From assembly GCA_963743035.1 (NCBI GenBank), contig CAVUOB010000017.1, positions 62,001 to 126,000 of the forward strand: a DNA stretch of 64,000 nucleotides. The letters are read 5' to 3'. The stretch is from PALSA-911 sp963743035 (lineage in GTDB: Bacteria > Pseudomonadota > Alphaproteobacteria > Acetobacterales > Acetobacteraceae). How positions within the stretch are numbered: position 1 is the stretch's first letter; the number at the start of each line of letters is the position of its first letter. The notes under the pieces are model-generated. The model worked only from the letters and a program-made list of their open reading frames with translations. It ran no database searches and was not told the DNA's origin. The position numbers and the translations under genes are program-made. Positions 1 through 9,630 of this stretch are shown piece by piece.

Positions 1-1360
1 CGGAAATCAGCCTGGCATCCGGGGTTTCGATCGCGGTCTGCTGCACGGTCTGCTGCATCCGCTCCAGCACCGATTGCAGCAGCGTGCGGGAGGCCTCGGC
101 ATCGCGCTCCATGGCGTTCAACGGCACCTGCGCCTGTTCATTCTTCTCCTGCGTGGCCTGCGCCACCCGCAGGCTCGCTTCCAGGCTGGCGACGCGCTCG
201 CGGTCGGCGCGCCATTCGGCCTCGGCAGCGGCAACGACACGGGCGATCTCGGCGCCCACCGACCGGGTGGCCTCGGCCAGCTGGCTCTGCAGCGCAATCG
301 CGTCCGGGTGGCGCGGACCATGCCGGGCCAGAAAGGATTGCAGCTGCGCTGATAGCTGGTCCTGCTGGGCGCGCAAGGGCGCGACAGAAGGGGCAATGGC
401 AGCCTGGGCGGCGGCGCCAGATTTGCCGCGCGCCGCATCCAGCCGGGCCTGGACCTGGGCCAGCTCGTTGCGCGCCTGCATGAGATCGATCGACAGCCGG
501 CTGACCTGTTCCGTCTCCAGCCCGGCCTGGACCCCCTTCACCAGCCCCCGGCTGCTGCGATAGGCGGCGATCCGGTCCTCCGCCGTGCCGACGTCGCGGC
601 GCAATTCCACCACCCGGGTTTCCAGCCATTCGGTGGCATGGCGGACAGCGGCGAACTTGGCTTCCAGCTGATCGCGGATATAGAGATCCGCGACCAGGTT
701 GGCGGCCGCCGCGGCGAGATGGCGGTCTTGCGAGGTAAAGGTGATCTCCAGCACGCGGGACGCCTTCGGCGTCGTGACCACGGTCGCATCGCGCACCGCG
801 AGCGCGACCGCGTGGCGGATATCGACGGCGTCCGGCGCGGGCGCGGCGGTGCCACCGGGACCGAGGCCGGACAGCCAGGCCGCGGCGATGGCGCGCGCGT
901 CCTCCAGCCAGCGCCGTGCCAGGAAACGTGGCTTCAGATCCGGGTTGAACTCCGGCTTGTCCTGAAGGGCGAGTCGATCAGCGACGCGCTCGGCGATGGA
1001 CAGGCCGCGGACGATCTCCGCCTGGCTGAACATCACCGCCTCGGTCGTTGGATCGACCCTGAGGATGCTTTGCAGCTCGCGGGCGGCGAAGCCGTTCGGC
1101 TCATACAGGATCGTCGCGACGGCGCTGTAGCGCGGCGTGATCTGGCCGAGCGCGATCCAGGCGAGCAACGGCACCAGCAGCGCGCAGCAGACCAGCGGCA
1201 GCCGGCGGCGGCGCAGCACGGCCAGAAAAATCCCGAAGCCTGGGGAGCCGGCAGCCGCGCCCTCGGCCACGAAGCCGGATGAGCCGCGCCCCGCACGCGG
1301 TTGCGGACCCGGAACGGGCCCTCGATCCCTGGATGCGGCGTCGGCGGGGCTGTCCAGCAT
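1..1360 (-). CDS. Polysaccharide chain-length/export protein, Wzz/GumC family (3' part beyond window)
   Basis: Minus-strand reading frame open to the window edge, about 453 residues visible. After a Pro/Gly-rich N-terminus comes a membrane segment (core LPLVCCALLVPLLAWIALG), then a Wzz-type periplasmic head and long coiled-coil helices (ERVASLEASLRVAQATQEKN), ending in a segment typical of GumC proteins (QTAIETPDARLIS). The family controls chain length and export of exopolysaccharide across the inner membrane and periplasm, with an outer-membrane GumB/Wza partner, which is encoded divergently here. The second membrane helix, and any kinase domain, would lie outside the window. The start is uncertain: ATG at 1360 is used, in-frame ATGs at 1432 and 1447 are possible and none has a convincing ribosome site. 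Family call firm; substrate unknown. Confidence 0.85.
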   Translation of the reverse strand, partial: MLDSPADAASRDRGPVPGPQPRAGRGSSGFVAEGAAAGSPGFGIFLAVLRRRRLPLVCCALLVPLLAWIALGQITPRYSAVATILYEPNGFAARELQSILRVDPTTEAVMFSQAEIVRGLSIAERVADRLALQDKPEFNPDLKPRFLARRWLEDARAIAAAWLSGLGPGGTAAPAPDAVDIRHAVALAVRDATVVTTPKASRVLEITFTSQDRHLAAAAANLVADLYIRDQLEAKFAAVRHATEWLETRVVELRRDVGTAEDRIAAYRSSRGLVKGVQAGLETEQVSRLSIDLMQARNELAQVQARLDAARGKSGAAAQAAIAPSVAPLRAQQDQLSAQLQSFLARHGPRHPDAIALQSQLAEATRSVGAEIARVVAAAEAEWRADRERVASLEASLRVAQATQEKNEQAQVPLNAMERDAEASRTLLQSVLERMQQTVQQTAIETPDARLIS

Positions 1361-1575
1361 CCTCGGGCCTGAATATCCTCTGCAGATGTTCCGACGGCGT
1401 AGCGGGAGACAAAGCTTGCGCGGCTGGCGCATGCGCCTGTCTGCCATCCAGGGTTACATTCATTGCCAGAATAAATCTACCTTAAGTTGTGGTTGGGGAT
1501 AAAATAAACGCGCCTGTTCGTCTCTCCCCCGGGTGGGCTGGCGGGAGCCGGACCAAACCGATAGGGCTGACGACC

Positions 1576-2199
1576 ATGCGGACAATGCGCTGCGCGATTC
1601 GGAGAGCGTTTCTGGTCCATCGTCTCGCCGGGCCTCTGTGCCTGGCGCTGTTGGCGCTATCCGGCCTGGCGGCCTGCGGACGCGCCGGCGCGGACCTGCC
1701 GCCGCTGCCCGAGGCGCCGGAGCGGGCCTACCGGCTCGGTTCCGGCGACCAGGTGCGGATCCTGGTATTCGGCGAGGACCAGCTCAGCGGCGAATACCGG
1801 GTGAACGATACCGGGCGGATTGCCCTGCCCCTGCTCGGCAGTGTCCGCGCCGCGGGATCGAGCACCGCCGAACTGGAGGGTATGGTCTCCGACAGCCTGA
1901 AGAAGGCAGGCATGATGCGCGATCCCTCGGTAGCGGTGGAGGTGATCGCCTACCGGCCGATCTTCGTGCTGGGCGAGGTGAACAAGCCCGGCCAGTACCC
2001 CTACCAGCCCGGCATGACCGTGGTGACGGCGGTCGCAGTCGCCGGCGGCTTCACCTATCGCGCGATCGACGACTATGCTGCGGTGGTTCGGACCTTCGAC
2101 GCCGGCAGCAAGGAGGCTCACGCGACCGAGGGCCGGGCCTCGCGGCAAAGCTTCGTGCAGCCGGGCGATGTCATCACGATCTTCGAGAGACGGTTTTGA
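1576..2199 (+). CDS. Outer-membrane polysaccharide export lipoprotein, GumB/Wza-like
   Basis: About 207 residues. The N-terminus has a lipoprotein signal with lipobox LAAC followed by Gly, so the mature protein is expected to be lipid-anchored. A Poly_export domain follows (YRLGSGDQVRILVFGED, then GRIALPLLGSVRAAG), then an SLBB-like part (FVLGEVNKPGQYPYQPGMTV) and the usual C-terminal VQPGDVITI. Shorter than Wza (about 380 aa) and close to the GumB type. It is divergent from the GumC-like gene, across an AT-rich gap (1448-1575) that probably holds both promoters. ATG 1576 is preferred because it gives a proper signal peptide; a GTG at 1489 in the same frame is less likely. Confidence 0.87.
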   Translation: MRTMRCAIRRAFLVHRLAGPLCLALLALSGLAACGRAGADLPPLPEAPERAYRLGSGDQVRILVFGEDQLSGEYRVNDTGRIALPLLGSVRAAGSSTAELEGMVSDSLKKAGMMRDPSVAVEVIAYRPIFVLGEVNKPGQYPYQPGMTVVTAVAVAGGFTYRAIDDYAAVVRTFDAGSKEAHATEGRASRQSFVQPGDVITIFERRF

Positions 2200-3014
2200 A
2201 TTTCAAGCTCTTTCCCCTGCTCGCCGCCCTCGCCGCTGCCGTCCCGGCGCCCCATGCGGCCGTCGCGGAGACTCCCGCACCCGGACCGTTGCGGGTGATC
2301 GGCGGCCCCTCGGTCGGCTGCATCGGTGGCGCCGAGGAACTGCCACCGCAGGGGCCGGGCTACCAGACCATCCATGTCGCCATCAGCCATTTCTGGGGCG
2401 CCCCCGGCACGGTCGCCGCCATCGAGCAGCTCGGCCGCGACACGCAGGCGGCCGGGCTCGGGGATATCCTGGTCGAAGAACTCTCTCGCGCCCGCGGCGG
2501 ACCGATCGTCGGCGGCCATGCCAGCCACCAGACCGGACTCGATGTGGACGTGGCGCTGGACACCAGCCGCAAGCGCGCGCTGAGCCCGGCGGAACGCGAA
2601 ACCATCGAGCTGACGAGCCTGGTCCGCCCGGACCGGCGCGGCGTGCGCCCGGACAGATGGAACGACGATGTGGTGACGCTGCTGCGCCTGGCGACCCGGC
2701 TGCCGCAGGTGGATCGGGTGTTGGTCAATCCCGCGATCAAGAAACAGCTCTGCGACACGGTGGTCGGGGACCGATCCTGGCTGCGCTTCATCCGGCCCTG
2801 GTACGGCCATGCCGCGCATATGCACGTGCATTTCCGCTGCCCGCCGGGCCAGGCAAGCTGCGTCGACATTCCGCCTCCGCCGCCCGGCGATAGCTGCGAC
2901 GCATCGCTGCAATGGTGGTTCGACCAGCTCGACGCACCGCCGGCCAAGCCCGCACCGCCCAAGCCGCCGGCGCCCATGCCGGCCGAATGCAAGGCGATCC
3001 TCGCCGGGCAATAG
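2196..3014 (+). CDS. mepA: Penicillin-insensitive murein endopeptidase (peptidase M74)
   Basis: 272 residues with a predicted signal peptide (LFPLLAALAAAVPAPHAAVA). Shows the LAS-type zinc peptidase signatures of MepA: GGHASHQTGLDVDVAL near residue 105 (His and Asp zinc ligands) and AHMHVHFRCP near residue 205. MepA cleaves D-Ala-meso-diaminopimelate cross-links in periplasmic peptidoglycan. The start is probably TTG at 2196, overlapping the stop of the upstream export gene by 4 bases, so the two are translationally coupled; upstream in-frame codons run through the other gene and are not expected to be used. The C-terminus is Pro/Ala-rich (residues ~245-262). Pairing with a polysaccharide exporter suggests local wall opening for export machinery, which is inference. 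Confidence 0.9.
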   Translation: MNFKLFPLLAALAAAVPAPHAAVAETPAPGPLRVIGGPSVGCIGGAEELPPQGPGYQTIHVAISHFWGAPGTVAAIEQLGRDTQAAGLGDILVEELSRARGGPIVGGHASHQTGLDVDVALDTSRKRALSPAERETIELTSLVRPDRRGVRPDRWNDDVVTLLRLATRLPQVDRVLVNPAIKKQLCDTVVGDRSWLRFIRPWYGHAAHMHVHFRCPPGQASCVDIPPPPPGDSCDASLQWWFDQLDAPPAKPAPPKPPAPMPAECKAILAGQ

Positions 3015-3182
3015 GCGCGCAACACCCCGGAGACCAGCTAATGGGTGCGTCGTGGCAGCCTGCCCGACCCTATCCTGCATCATGGGCGAGACAGTGATCG
3101 GTAACGGATCCAAACGGCCGGCGGGATGATCGCGGCCGGGGGGGCCTGCGCCATGGCAACCGGCCAGACGTGACAAGCGCCC

Positions 3183-3242
3183 TTACTGGCTTGCCTTTGT
3201 TACTTGCATAATGGTAGTTAGTCGATTAATTGAAGCTACCAT
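3183..3242 (+). promoter_or_regulatory. Putative promoter and operator upstream of the SDR gene
   Basis: The 300-base gap 3015-3314 has no gene. It contains TTACTG (3183-3188), 18 bases, then CATAAT (3207-3212), a moderate sigma-70-like pair. Overlapping the -10 is an inverted repeat ATGGTAG (3211-3217) / CTACCAT (3236-3242) with an AT-rich centre, unusual in this GC-rich setting and placed like a repressor site. No regulator gene is adjacent. Confidence 0.35.
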
Positions 3243-3314
3243 GACGATAGTTACTGGACAGGACCCGAGGCACAGACCACGGACGCACACTGAAATTCCC
3301 CAAGGAGTTTGACC

Positions 3315-4163
3315 ATGAACCCGTCCCGCACCCCCGACCTCGAAGCTTCCCCAGCTGGCACCGCCCTGATCACCGGCGCTTCCACCGGCATCGGCGCCGT
3401 CTATGCCGATCGCCTGGCCCATCGCGGCTACGACCTGATCCTAGTCGCCCGGGACCTGCAGCGGCTGGACGACCTCGCCGCCCGCCTGCGGAACACCACC
3501 GGCCGCAAGGTCGAAACGCTACGCGCGGACCTGACGCACAAGCCGGACCTGCTGGTGATCGAGCACCGGCTGCGCACCGACCCCGCCATCACCATGCTCG
3601 TCAACAATGCCGGCATGGCGGTGGATGGCCTGCTGGTGGGTGGCGACGCCGACAAGCTGGAGACCATGATTTTGCTCAACGTCGTCGCGGTGACCCGGCT
3701 GGCGAACGCCGCGGCGACCGCGTTCGTGCAGCACCGGCGCGGCACGATCGTGAACATCGCCTCGGTGCTCGCCCTGGCGCCCGAGCGGTTCAACGGCGTC
3801 TACAGCGGCACCAAGGCCTATGTGCTGAACCTGACCCAGGCGCTGGCCGCGGAGGTCGGCAAGGCCGGCGTGCGCGTGCAGGCCGTCCTGCCTGGCGCCA
3901 CCCGGACCGAGATCTGGGAACGCGCCGGCAGGGCCATCTCCAGCCTGCCGCCGGAGATGCTGATGGAGGTGGACGAGATGGTCGATGCCGCACTTGCCGG
4001 GCTGGACCAGGGCGAGCCGGTGACCATCCCCTCGCTGGAAGACCCCGCACTCTGGCAGGCGTTTTCCGATGCCCGCATGGCGCTCGGGCCGCTTCTGTCA
4101 AGAAACCGCGCCGCCGCCCGCTACCGCACGGCACATCCCGCCGGCCAGCCGGCGAACGCATGA
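3315..4163 (+). CDS. Short-chain dehydrogenase/reductase (SDR)
   Basis: 282 residues, classical SDR length. Rossmann motif TGASTGIGAVYADRLAHRG near residue 20 (TGxxxGIG), NNAG near residue 97, active-site Ser in NIASVLALAP and YSGTKAYV (Tyr-x-x-x-Lys). It would reduce or oxidise a carbonyl/alcohol with NAD(P); the substrate cannot be told from sequence. ATG 3315 follows a good ribosome site, AAGGAG at 3302-3307; an in-frame TTG at 3309 is rejected for spacing. It stands alone between the cell-envelope genes and selB, with an operator-like repeat in front. Confidence 0.88.
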   Translation: MNPSRTPDLEASPAGTALITGASTGIGAVYADRLAHRGYDLILVARDLQRLDDLAARLRNTTGRKVETLRADLTHKPDLLVIEHRLRTDPAITMLVNNAGMAVDGLLVGGDADKLETMILLNVVAVTRLANAAATAFVQHRRGTIVNIASVLALAPERFNGVYSGTKAYVLNLTQALAAEVGKAGVRVQAVLPGATRTEIWERAGRAISSLPPEMLMEVDEMVDAALAGLDQGEPVTIPSLEDPALWQAFSDARMALGPLLSRNRAAARYRTAHPAGQPANA

Positions 4164-4375
4164 GACCCAATTCCCGGAGATCCGCATGCACTTGCGTGAG
4201 GTCGTTCCCGGCGTCCGGCGCGCACGGCCATGGACCCCGGCCGCGGCATAGCGCTGGCGGTTGACGCAACCTGACACATCGCGCCGTCGCCCTGGTCGAC
4301 AGGGCCGGGTGCGCCAATCCACCCCCGAACCATGCCGGACCAAGTGCTCGCACCCCGGGCGGTCGCTGCGTCCAT

Positions 4376-4403
4376 TTGCGAACGACACGTTGCGAACGAC
4401 ACG
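4376..4403. repeat. Perfect tandem duplication of 14 bp
   Basis: TTGCGAACGACACG occurs twice head to tail (4376-4389 and 4390-4403), 50 bases before the selB start. The remainder of the 4164-4452 gap shows no gene; I looked there for a tRNA-Sec on both strands and saw none. Could be a direct-repeat binding site or a simple slippage duplication. Confidence 0.6.
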
Positions 4404-4452
4404 CCATACCTATATCGATCCCTATCGCGGCGGGCATGCGAGGTGTGGGGGC

Positions 4453-6381
4453 ATGAAACCTCTGGTTCTCGGCGTCATCGGCCACGTGGACCACGGCAAG
4501 ACCGCCCTGGTGCGCGCCCTCACCGGCATGGAGACCGACCGGCTGGCGGAGGAGAAGCGGCGCGGCATCTCCATCGCCCTCGGCTTCGCCCATTTCGCCG
4601 TTTCCGGGGCCGAGGTGGATCTGATCGACATGCCCGGCCACGAGCGATTCGTGCGCACCATGGTAGCGGGCGCCAACGGCATCAACGCGGTATTGCTGGT
4701 CGTCGCGGCGAACGAGGGCATCAAGCCGCAGACCATCGAGCACATCAACATCACGCAATTGCTGGGTATCCGCCACGCGGTCATCGCCGTCAGCAAGGCC
4801 GATCTGGTGGCACCGGAGCAGGCAGCCGCCACGGCGCGCGATGCGGCGGCGCTCGTCACCGCCTCGGGACTGTCGACCCCCGACCCGATCGCCATATCCG
4901 CCGTCACCGGCCAGGGGCTGGATGCGCTGCGGTCGGCGATCGCGCAGGCGTTGCAGGCCGCGCCCGCGCCGGAGGATGACGGCTTCGCCTGGCTGCCGAT
5001 CGACCGCAGCTTCAGCATGGCCGGGCATGGCACGATCGTCACCGGCACGCTGCGCCACGGGAACCTGTCCACGGGCGACCAGATCGCGATCCTGCCCTCT
5101 GGCCTGCCGGCACGCGTGCGTGGGCTGCAGGTGCATGGTGCGCAGGTGGCTGGCGCCGGTCCTGGCCAGCGCGTCGCCGTCAACCTGCGCGGGGTCGAGC
5201 CGGCGCGGGCGCCGCGCGGCGCCGCCCTGGCCGGCGAGGCCGTGTATGCCGGCCTGGCAGCCTCCGCCTGGCTCAGCGTGGCGCTGCAGGCCGCGAACGG
5301 CGCGCCCGAGCTGCGCAATGGCGCCCGGCTGCATCTGCTGGCTGGAACCTTTGAGGTGGAGGCGCGGCTGCGGCTGCTCGACCGCGACGTCCTGACCGGG
5401 GACGATCTGGCAGGCGGCGGTTTCGCCCTGGCGCAGCTGCACTGCACCAAGCCTGTCGTGCTGCCGGCGCGCGAGCCCTTCATCCTGCGCAGTACCTCGC
5501 CGCCGCTGACCGTGGCTGGCGGGCGAGTGCTGGAGCCGGAGACACGGCGCTTGCGCCGGCGCGCGCCAGGCGGCCTCGCCCACCTGTCCGCGCTGGCCGG
5601 CATGAACGCGCGGCAGATCGTTGTGCGGGAGGTCGAACGGGCCGGACAGGGCGGCACGACGCTGGACAGTCTGGCACGCCTCGCCGGCCTGGCGCCGGCC
5701 CGCGCGGCGGAGGCCTTGCAGGGGCAGCCGATACGGATCGGCCGCAACCGGAGCGTGGTCGGGCTGCCTGCCTTCGAGGCATTGCTCCATCGCCTGCCTG
5801 GCCTGCTGGCGGAGCTTCAGGCGGTCTATCCGGATGGCGTGCCGCTCGCCCGCCTGCAGGCAAAGCTGCCCGATGTGGGGTGCGCAACGCTGAACGAAGC
5901 GCTGGCGCAGCTGGCCGCGACAGGCATGCTGCATCAAGCCGGCGGCAGGGTTGGATTGCGCCACGCCGCGCAGGAGCAAAGCCGTGCCCGCAGCGAGGCA
6001 GCGCTCGCCGCCCGCCTGACCGAGGCGCTGCGCCGTGGCGGCCTGCGCCCGCCCGGCGCGGCCGAGATCGCACCCGACCCGCAGTCACGGCGCATGCTGG
6101 AGCGCCTGATACGGGAGGGCGTCATCATGCGCATGACCGATCACGGGCAAAAGCGCGACGTGCTGTTCCATCGCGACGCGGTCGAGGCTGCCCGCCGCCA
6201 ACTTGGCCCGCTGCTGGCAAGCGGGCCGGGCCTGATGGTCACCGAGATCGGCGCCGCCCTCGGCGTATCCCGTAAATTCAGCGTTCCGCTGCTGGAGTAT
6301 CTCGACGCCATCCATTTCACCCGCCGCATCAACGACCGCCGGGTGCTGGCCCAACCCGCCCCCTCCCGCACCGGCCTGTGA
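4453..6381 (+). CDS. selB: Selenocysteine-specific elongation factor SelB
   Basis: 642 residues. N-terminal EF-Tu-like GTPase: G1 GHVDHGKT (residues 10-17), G3 DMPGHERF, G4 SKAD. Domains II and III follow, then a long C-terminal region of winged-helix repeats (about 400-642), the part that binds the SECIS hairpin. SelB carries Sec-tRNA to in-frame UGA codons. Its partner message is the next gene, fdoG, which has both the UGA and a SECIS. selA, selD and selC are not in this window and must lie elsewhere. ATG 4453 starts the protein exactly at the canonical N-terminus, after a G-rich ribosome site; upstream extension of the frame is not family-like. Confidence 0.95.
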   Translation: MKPLVLGVIGHVDHGKTALVRALTGMETDRLAEEKRRGISIALGFAHFAVSGAEVDLIDMPGHERFVRTMVAGANGINAVLLVVAANEGIKPQTIEHINITQLLGIRHAVIAVSKADLVAPEQAAATARDAAALVTASGLSTPDPIAISAVTGQGLDALRSAIAQALQAAPAPEDDGFAWLPIDRSFSMAGHGTIVTGTLRHGNLSTGDQIAILPSGLPARVRGLQVHGAQVAGAGPGQRVAVNLRGVEPARAPRGAALAGEAVYAGLAASAWLSVALQAANGAPELRNGARLHLLAGTFEVEARLRLLDRDVLTGDDLAGGGFALAQLHCTKPVVLPAREPFILRSTSPPLTVAGGRVLEPETRRLRRRAPGGLAHLSALAGMNARQIVVREVERAGQGGTTLDSLARLAGLAPARAAEALQGQPIRIGRNRSVVGLPAFEALLHRLPGLLAELQAVYPDGVPLARLQAKLPDVGCATLNEALAQLAATGMLHQAGGRVGLRHAAQEQSRARSEAALAARLTEALRRGGLRPPGAAEIAPDPQSRRMLERLIREGVIMRMTDHGQKRDVLFHRDAVEAARRQLGPLLASGPGLMVTEIGAALGVSRKFSVPLLEYLDAIHFTRRINDRRVLAQPAPSRTGL

Positions 6382-6434
6382 TCTCCCGCAGGCTCTGCCT
6401 CCCGGCATCTCGGGGGCAAGGCGCAATGATTGCT

Positions 6435-6482
6435 TTGTGACCGGGCGGCCATCGGGCTATGATGTAAATCGTCAGACGATTT
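6435..6482 (+). promoter_or_regulatory. Promoter with overlapping palindromic operator for fdoGHI-fdhE
   Basis: TTGTGA (6435-6440), exactly 17 bases, TATGAT (6458-6463): a near-ideal sigma-70-type promoter 85 bases before the fdoG start. Three bases past the -10 begins a perfect palindrome, AAATCGTC (6466-6473), A, GACGATTT (6475-6482), covering the expected transcription start. The core GTCAGAC matches the GT-N3-AC pattern of FadR-type GntR operators, which is a family resemblance only. A repressor blocking initiation is the simplest reading. Confidence 0.6.
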
Positions 6483-6547
6483 CAACTTGATGCTTTTGCC
6501 ATACGGCCAACGTCCACAGGGCAGGATGGCCACAGGAGCACAGGGCG

Positions 6548-9500
6548 ATGCAACTCAGCCGTCGCGGCTTCATCCAGATCACCGGCGCCACCCTGGCCGC
6601 CTCCAGCATCGGCGCCCTCGGCTTCGGCTTCACCGGGGAGGCGCTGGCTGCCTCCATCCGGCCCTTCAAGCTGGCCGCCACGACCGAAACCCGTAACACC
6701 TGCACCTATTGCTCGGTGGCCTGCGGCATCCTGATCTACAGCATGGGCGATCGCGCCAAGAACGCCCATTCCAACATCATCCACATCGAGGGCGACGCCG
6801 ACCACCCGGTGAACCGCGGCACGCTGTGCCCGAAGGGCTCCGCGCTGCTCGACATCGTTCATTCGCCGACCCGGCTGCAATATCCGCGCTACCGCGCACC
6901 TGGCAGCGACGCCTTCAGGCAGGTCACCTGGGACTTTGCGCTCGATCGCATCGCCACGCTGATGAAGCAGGACCGCGACCGGAATTTTATCGCCCGCAAC
7001 CAGGCCGGCGCCACCGTCAACCGATGGATCAGCACCGGCATGTTGGCCGCCTCGGCCGCGTCCAACGAGACCGCCTATCTGACCTGGAAGGTGGCCCGAT
7101 CCTTCGGGATGGTCGTCTTCGATAATCAGGCGAGGGTTTGACACGCCCCTACGGTAGCCAGTTTGGCTCCAACTTTCGGTCGCGGCGCAATGACCAACAC
7201 GTGGCAGGATATCAAGAATGCCGACGTGGTCCTGGTGATGGGCGGCAACGCGGCGGAGGCACATCCCTGCGGCTTCAAATGGGTGATCGAGGCGAAGATC
7301 GAAAACCACGCGAAGCTGATCGTGGTGGATCCACGCTTCACCCGCACCGCCTCGGTCGCCGATGTCCATGTCCCGATCCGCCCGGGCACCGACATCGCCT
7401 TCCTCAGCGGCGTGATCCGCTATTTACTGGAAGCCGACAAGATCCAGCATGAATACGTCCGCGCGTTCACAAACGCGGCCTTCATCGTGAAGGAAGGCTT
7501 CGGCTTCCAGGACGGGCTGTTCACCGGCTACCAGGAAGACACCCGCCAATACGACCGCTCCAGCTGGGACTACGAGCTTGACGAGCAGGGCTATGCGAAG
7601 ATCGACGAGACCTGGTCGCATCCGCGCTGCGTCATCAACCTGCTGCGCACCCATGTCGGGCGCTACACGCCGGAGACGGTGTCGCGCATCTGCGGCACGC
7701 CGCAGGACAAGTTCCTGCGCGTCTGCGAGATGCTGGCTGCCACATCGGCGCCGGACAAGGCGCTGACCAGCCTGTTCGCGCTCGGCTGGACCCAGCATTC
7801 GATCGGCAGCCAGAACATCCGCACCATGGCGATGATCCAGCTCCTGCTCGGCAATATCGGCGTGGCCGGCGGCGGGATGAACGCGCTGCGCGGCCATTCC
7901 AACATCCAGGGGCTGACCGATATCGGCCTGATGTCGGCCCTGATGCCCGGCTACCTCACCATGCCGCAGGACAAGGAAGCGGGGCTGGCTGATTACATGA
8001 GTTCGCGCCAGTTCAAGCCGCTGCGCCCGGGACAGATCAGCTACTGGCAGAACTACCGGAAATTCTTCGTCAGCTTCCAGAAGGCGATCTACGGCACGGC
8101 CGCGCGGGAAGACAACGACTGGGCCTATGACTGGCTGCCAAAACTCGACAATGATGGCTACGACATCCTGCGCGCTTTCGACATGATGGCCAACGGGCAG
8201 ATGAACGGATACATCTGCCAGGGCTTCAATCCGCTGCAGGCGTTCCCCGACAAGGGCAAGATCCGCCGCGCACTCGGCAAGCTGAAGTTCCTCGTCGTGA
8301 TGGACCCGCTCGACACCGAGACCTCCCGTTTCTGGGAGAACCATGGCGACAAGAACCCGTCGGACCCCGCGACGATCCAGACCGAGGTGTTCCAGCTGCC
8401 GACCAGCTGCTTCGCCGAGGAAAACGGCTCGCTGGTGAACTCCGCCCGCTGGCTGCAATGGCACTGGAAGGCCGCCGATCCGCCGGGGGAGGCCCGCTCC
8501 GACATCTGGATCATGGCCGGATTGTTCCACCGCATCCGCGCGCTCTACAGCCGCGAAGGCGGCGCATTCCCCGATCCGATCCTGAACCTCACCTGGGACT
8601 ACACGAACCCCACGGAACCAAATCCGGAAGAATTGGCGAAGGACATGAACGGGCGTGCCCTGGCCGAAGTGAAGGACGCATCCGGCGCGGTAACCCTGCG
8701 CGCCGGCCAGCAGTTGGACGGCTATGCCCAACTGCGCGACGACGGCACCACCGCGTCCGGCTGCTGGATCTTCTCCGGCAGCTTCACCGAGCGCGGCAAC
8801 CAGATGGCCCGCCGCGACGCCACCGATCCGCGCGAGCAGGGCCTGGCACCCAACTGGGCCTGGGCCTGGCCCGCCAACCGCCGCATTCTTTACAACCGCG
8901 CCAGCGCCGATCCCTCCGGCAAGCCGTGGAACCCGGCCAAACCGATCATCCAATGGACCGGCAAACTCTGGACCGGCATCGACGTGCCGGACTACGTGCC
9001 GACTACGCCGCCGGAGGCATCGATCGGCCCCTTCATCATGAACGCCGAAGGCGTCGGGCGGTTGTTTGCCCGCGGCCTGATGCAGGAAGGCCCGTTCCCC
9101 GAGCATTATGAGCCGTTCGAATCCCCGGTCCCGAACGTGCTGCATCCACAGATCGCCTCGAACCCGGTAGCGCGCGTCTTCGCCGCCGACCGGGCTGCGT
9201 TCGGCACGCCGAAGAACTTCCCCTATGTGGCCACCACCTACCGGCTCACCGAGCATTTCCACTACTGGACCAAGCACGCGCTGATCAATTCGATCCTGCA
9301 GCCCGAGGAATTCATCGAAATCGGCGAGGCCCTGGCAAAAGAAAAGGGGATCGGCCAGGGCGACTGGGTGCGGCTGTCCTCCAACCGCGGGCATATGGTC
9401 TGCAAGGCCTATGTCACCAAGCGCATCAAGCCGATGAGCGTGGACGGCAAGCCCACGCATGTCATCGGCGTGCCGATCCACTGGGGTTTCACCGGCCAGG

Positions 9501-9619
9501 CGCGCAAGGGCTACGGCGCCAATACGCTGACCCCGTTCGTCGGCGACGCCAACACCCAGACGCCGGAGTTCAAGGCCTTCCTGGTCAACGTCGAAAAGAC
9601 CACCCCGCCGGTGGCCTGA
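6548..9619 (+). CDS. fdoG: Formate dehydrogenase-O/N type major subunit, selenoprotein (Sec198)
   Basis: 1023 residues reading through the in-frame TGA at 7139-7141 as selenocysteine 198; without readthrough the gene would break into two same-frame pieces. Tat signal SRRGFIQ (residues 4-10); [4Fe-4S] ligands in NTCTYCSVACG (Cys52, 55, 59) and GTLCPKG; the Sec context is DNQARV-Sec-HAPTVASLAPTFGRGA, as in E. coli FdnG/FdoG (also about 1016 aa with Sec196). The bis-MGD molybdenum or tungsten site oxidises formate to CO2 at the periplasmic face and sends electrons through FdoH and FdoI to quinone. First gene of the fdoGHI-fdhE operon; a ribosome site GGAG lies upstream of ATG 6548. It closes the formaldehyde route encoded downstream. 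Confidence 0.96.
7139..7170 (+). promoter_or_regulatory. Bacterial SECIS element directing Sec insertion
   Basis: UGA is followed after 11 bases by a small hairpin: GG (7153-7154), bulged U (7155), AGCC (7156-7159), loop AGUUU (7160-7164), GGCU (7165-7168), CC (7169-7170). The same architecture, with the same 11-base distance, a bulged U and GU in the apical loop, is the SelB recognition element of E. coli fdhF. The element lies inside the coding region, as is usual in bacteria. Confidence 0.9.
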
Positions 9620-9630
9620 GGGAACCCAAA

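Noticed and set aside
1533..2195. N-terminal extension of the mepA frame
   Set aside because: Runs in another frame through the GumB-like gene and is Arg/Gly-rich; the MepA signal peptide begins at 2196.
4164..4452. Possible tRNA-Sec (selC) between the SDR gene and selB
   Set aside because: Neither strand shows the TTCAA-type anticodon loop together with a GGTTCGA-type T arm; a superficial GGTTCGG on the minus strand has no matching stem.
3790..5979. 729-residue minus-strand frame opposite selB
   Set aside because: Shadow of the high-GC selB coding sequence; low-complexity composition, no family motifs.
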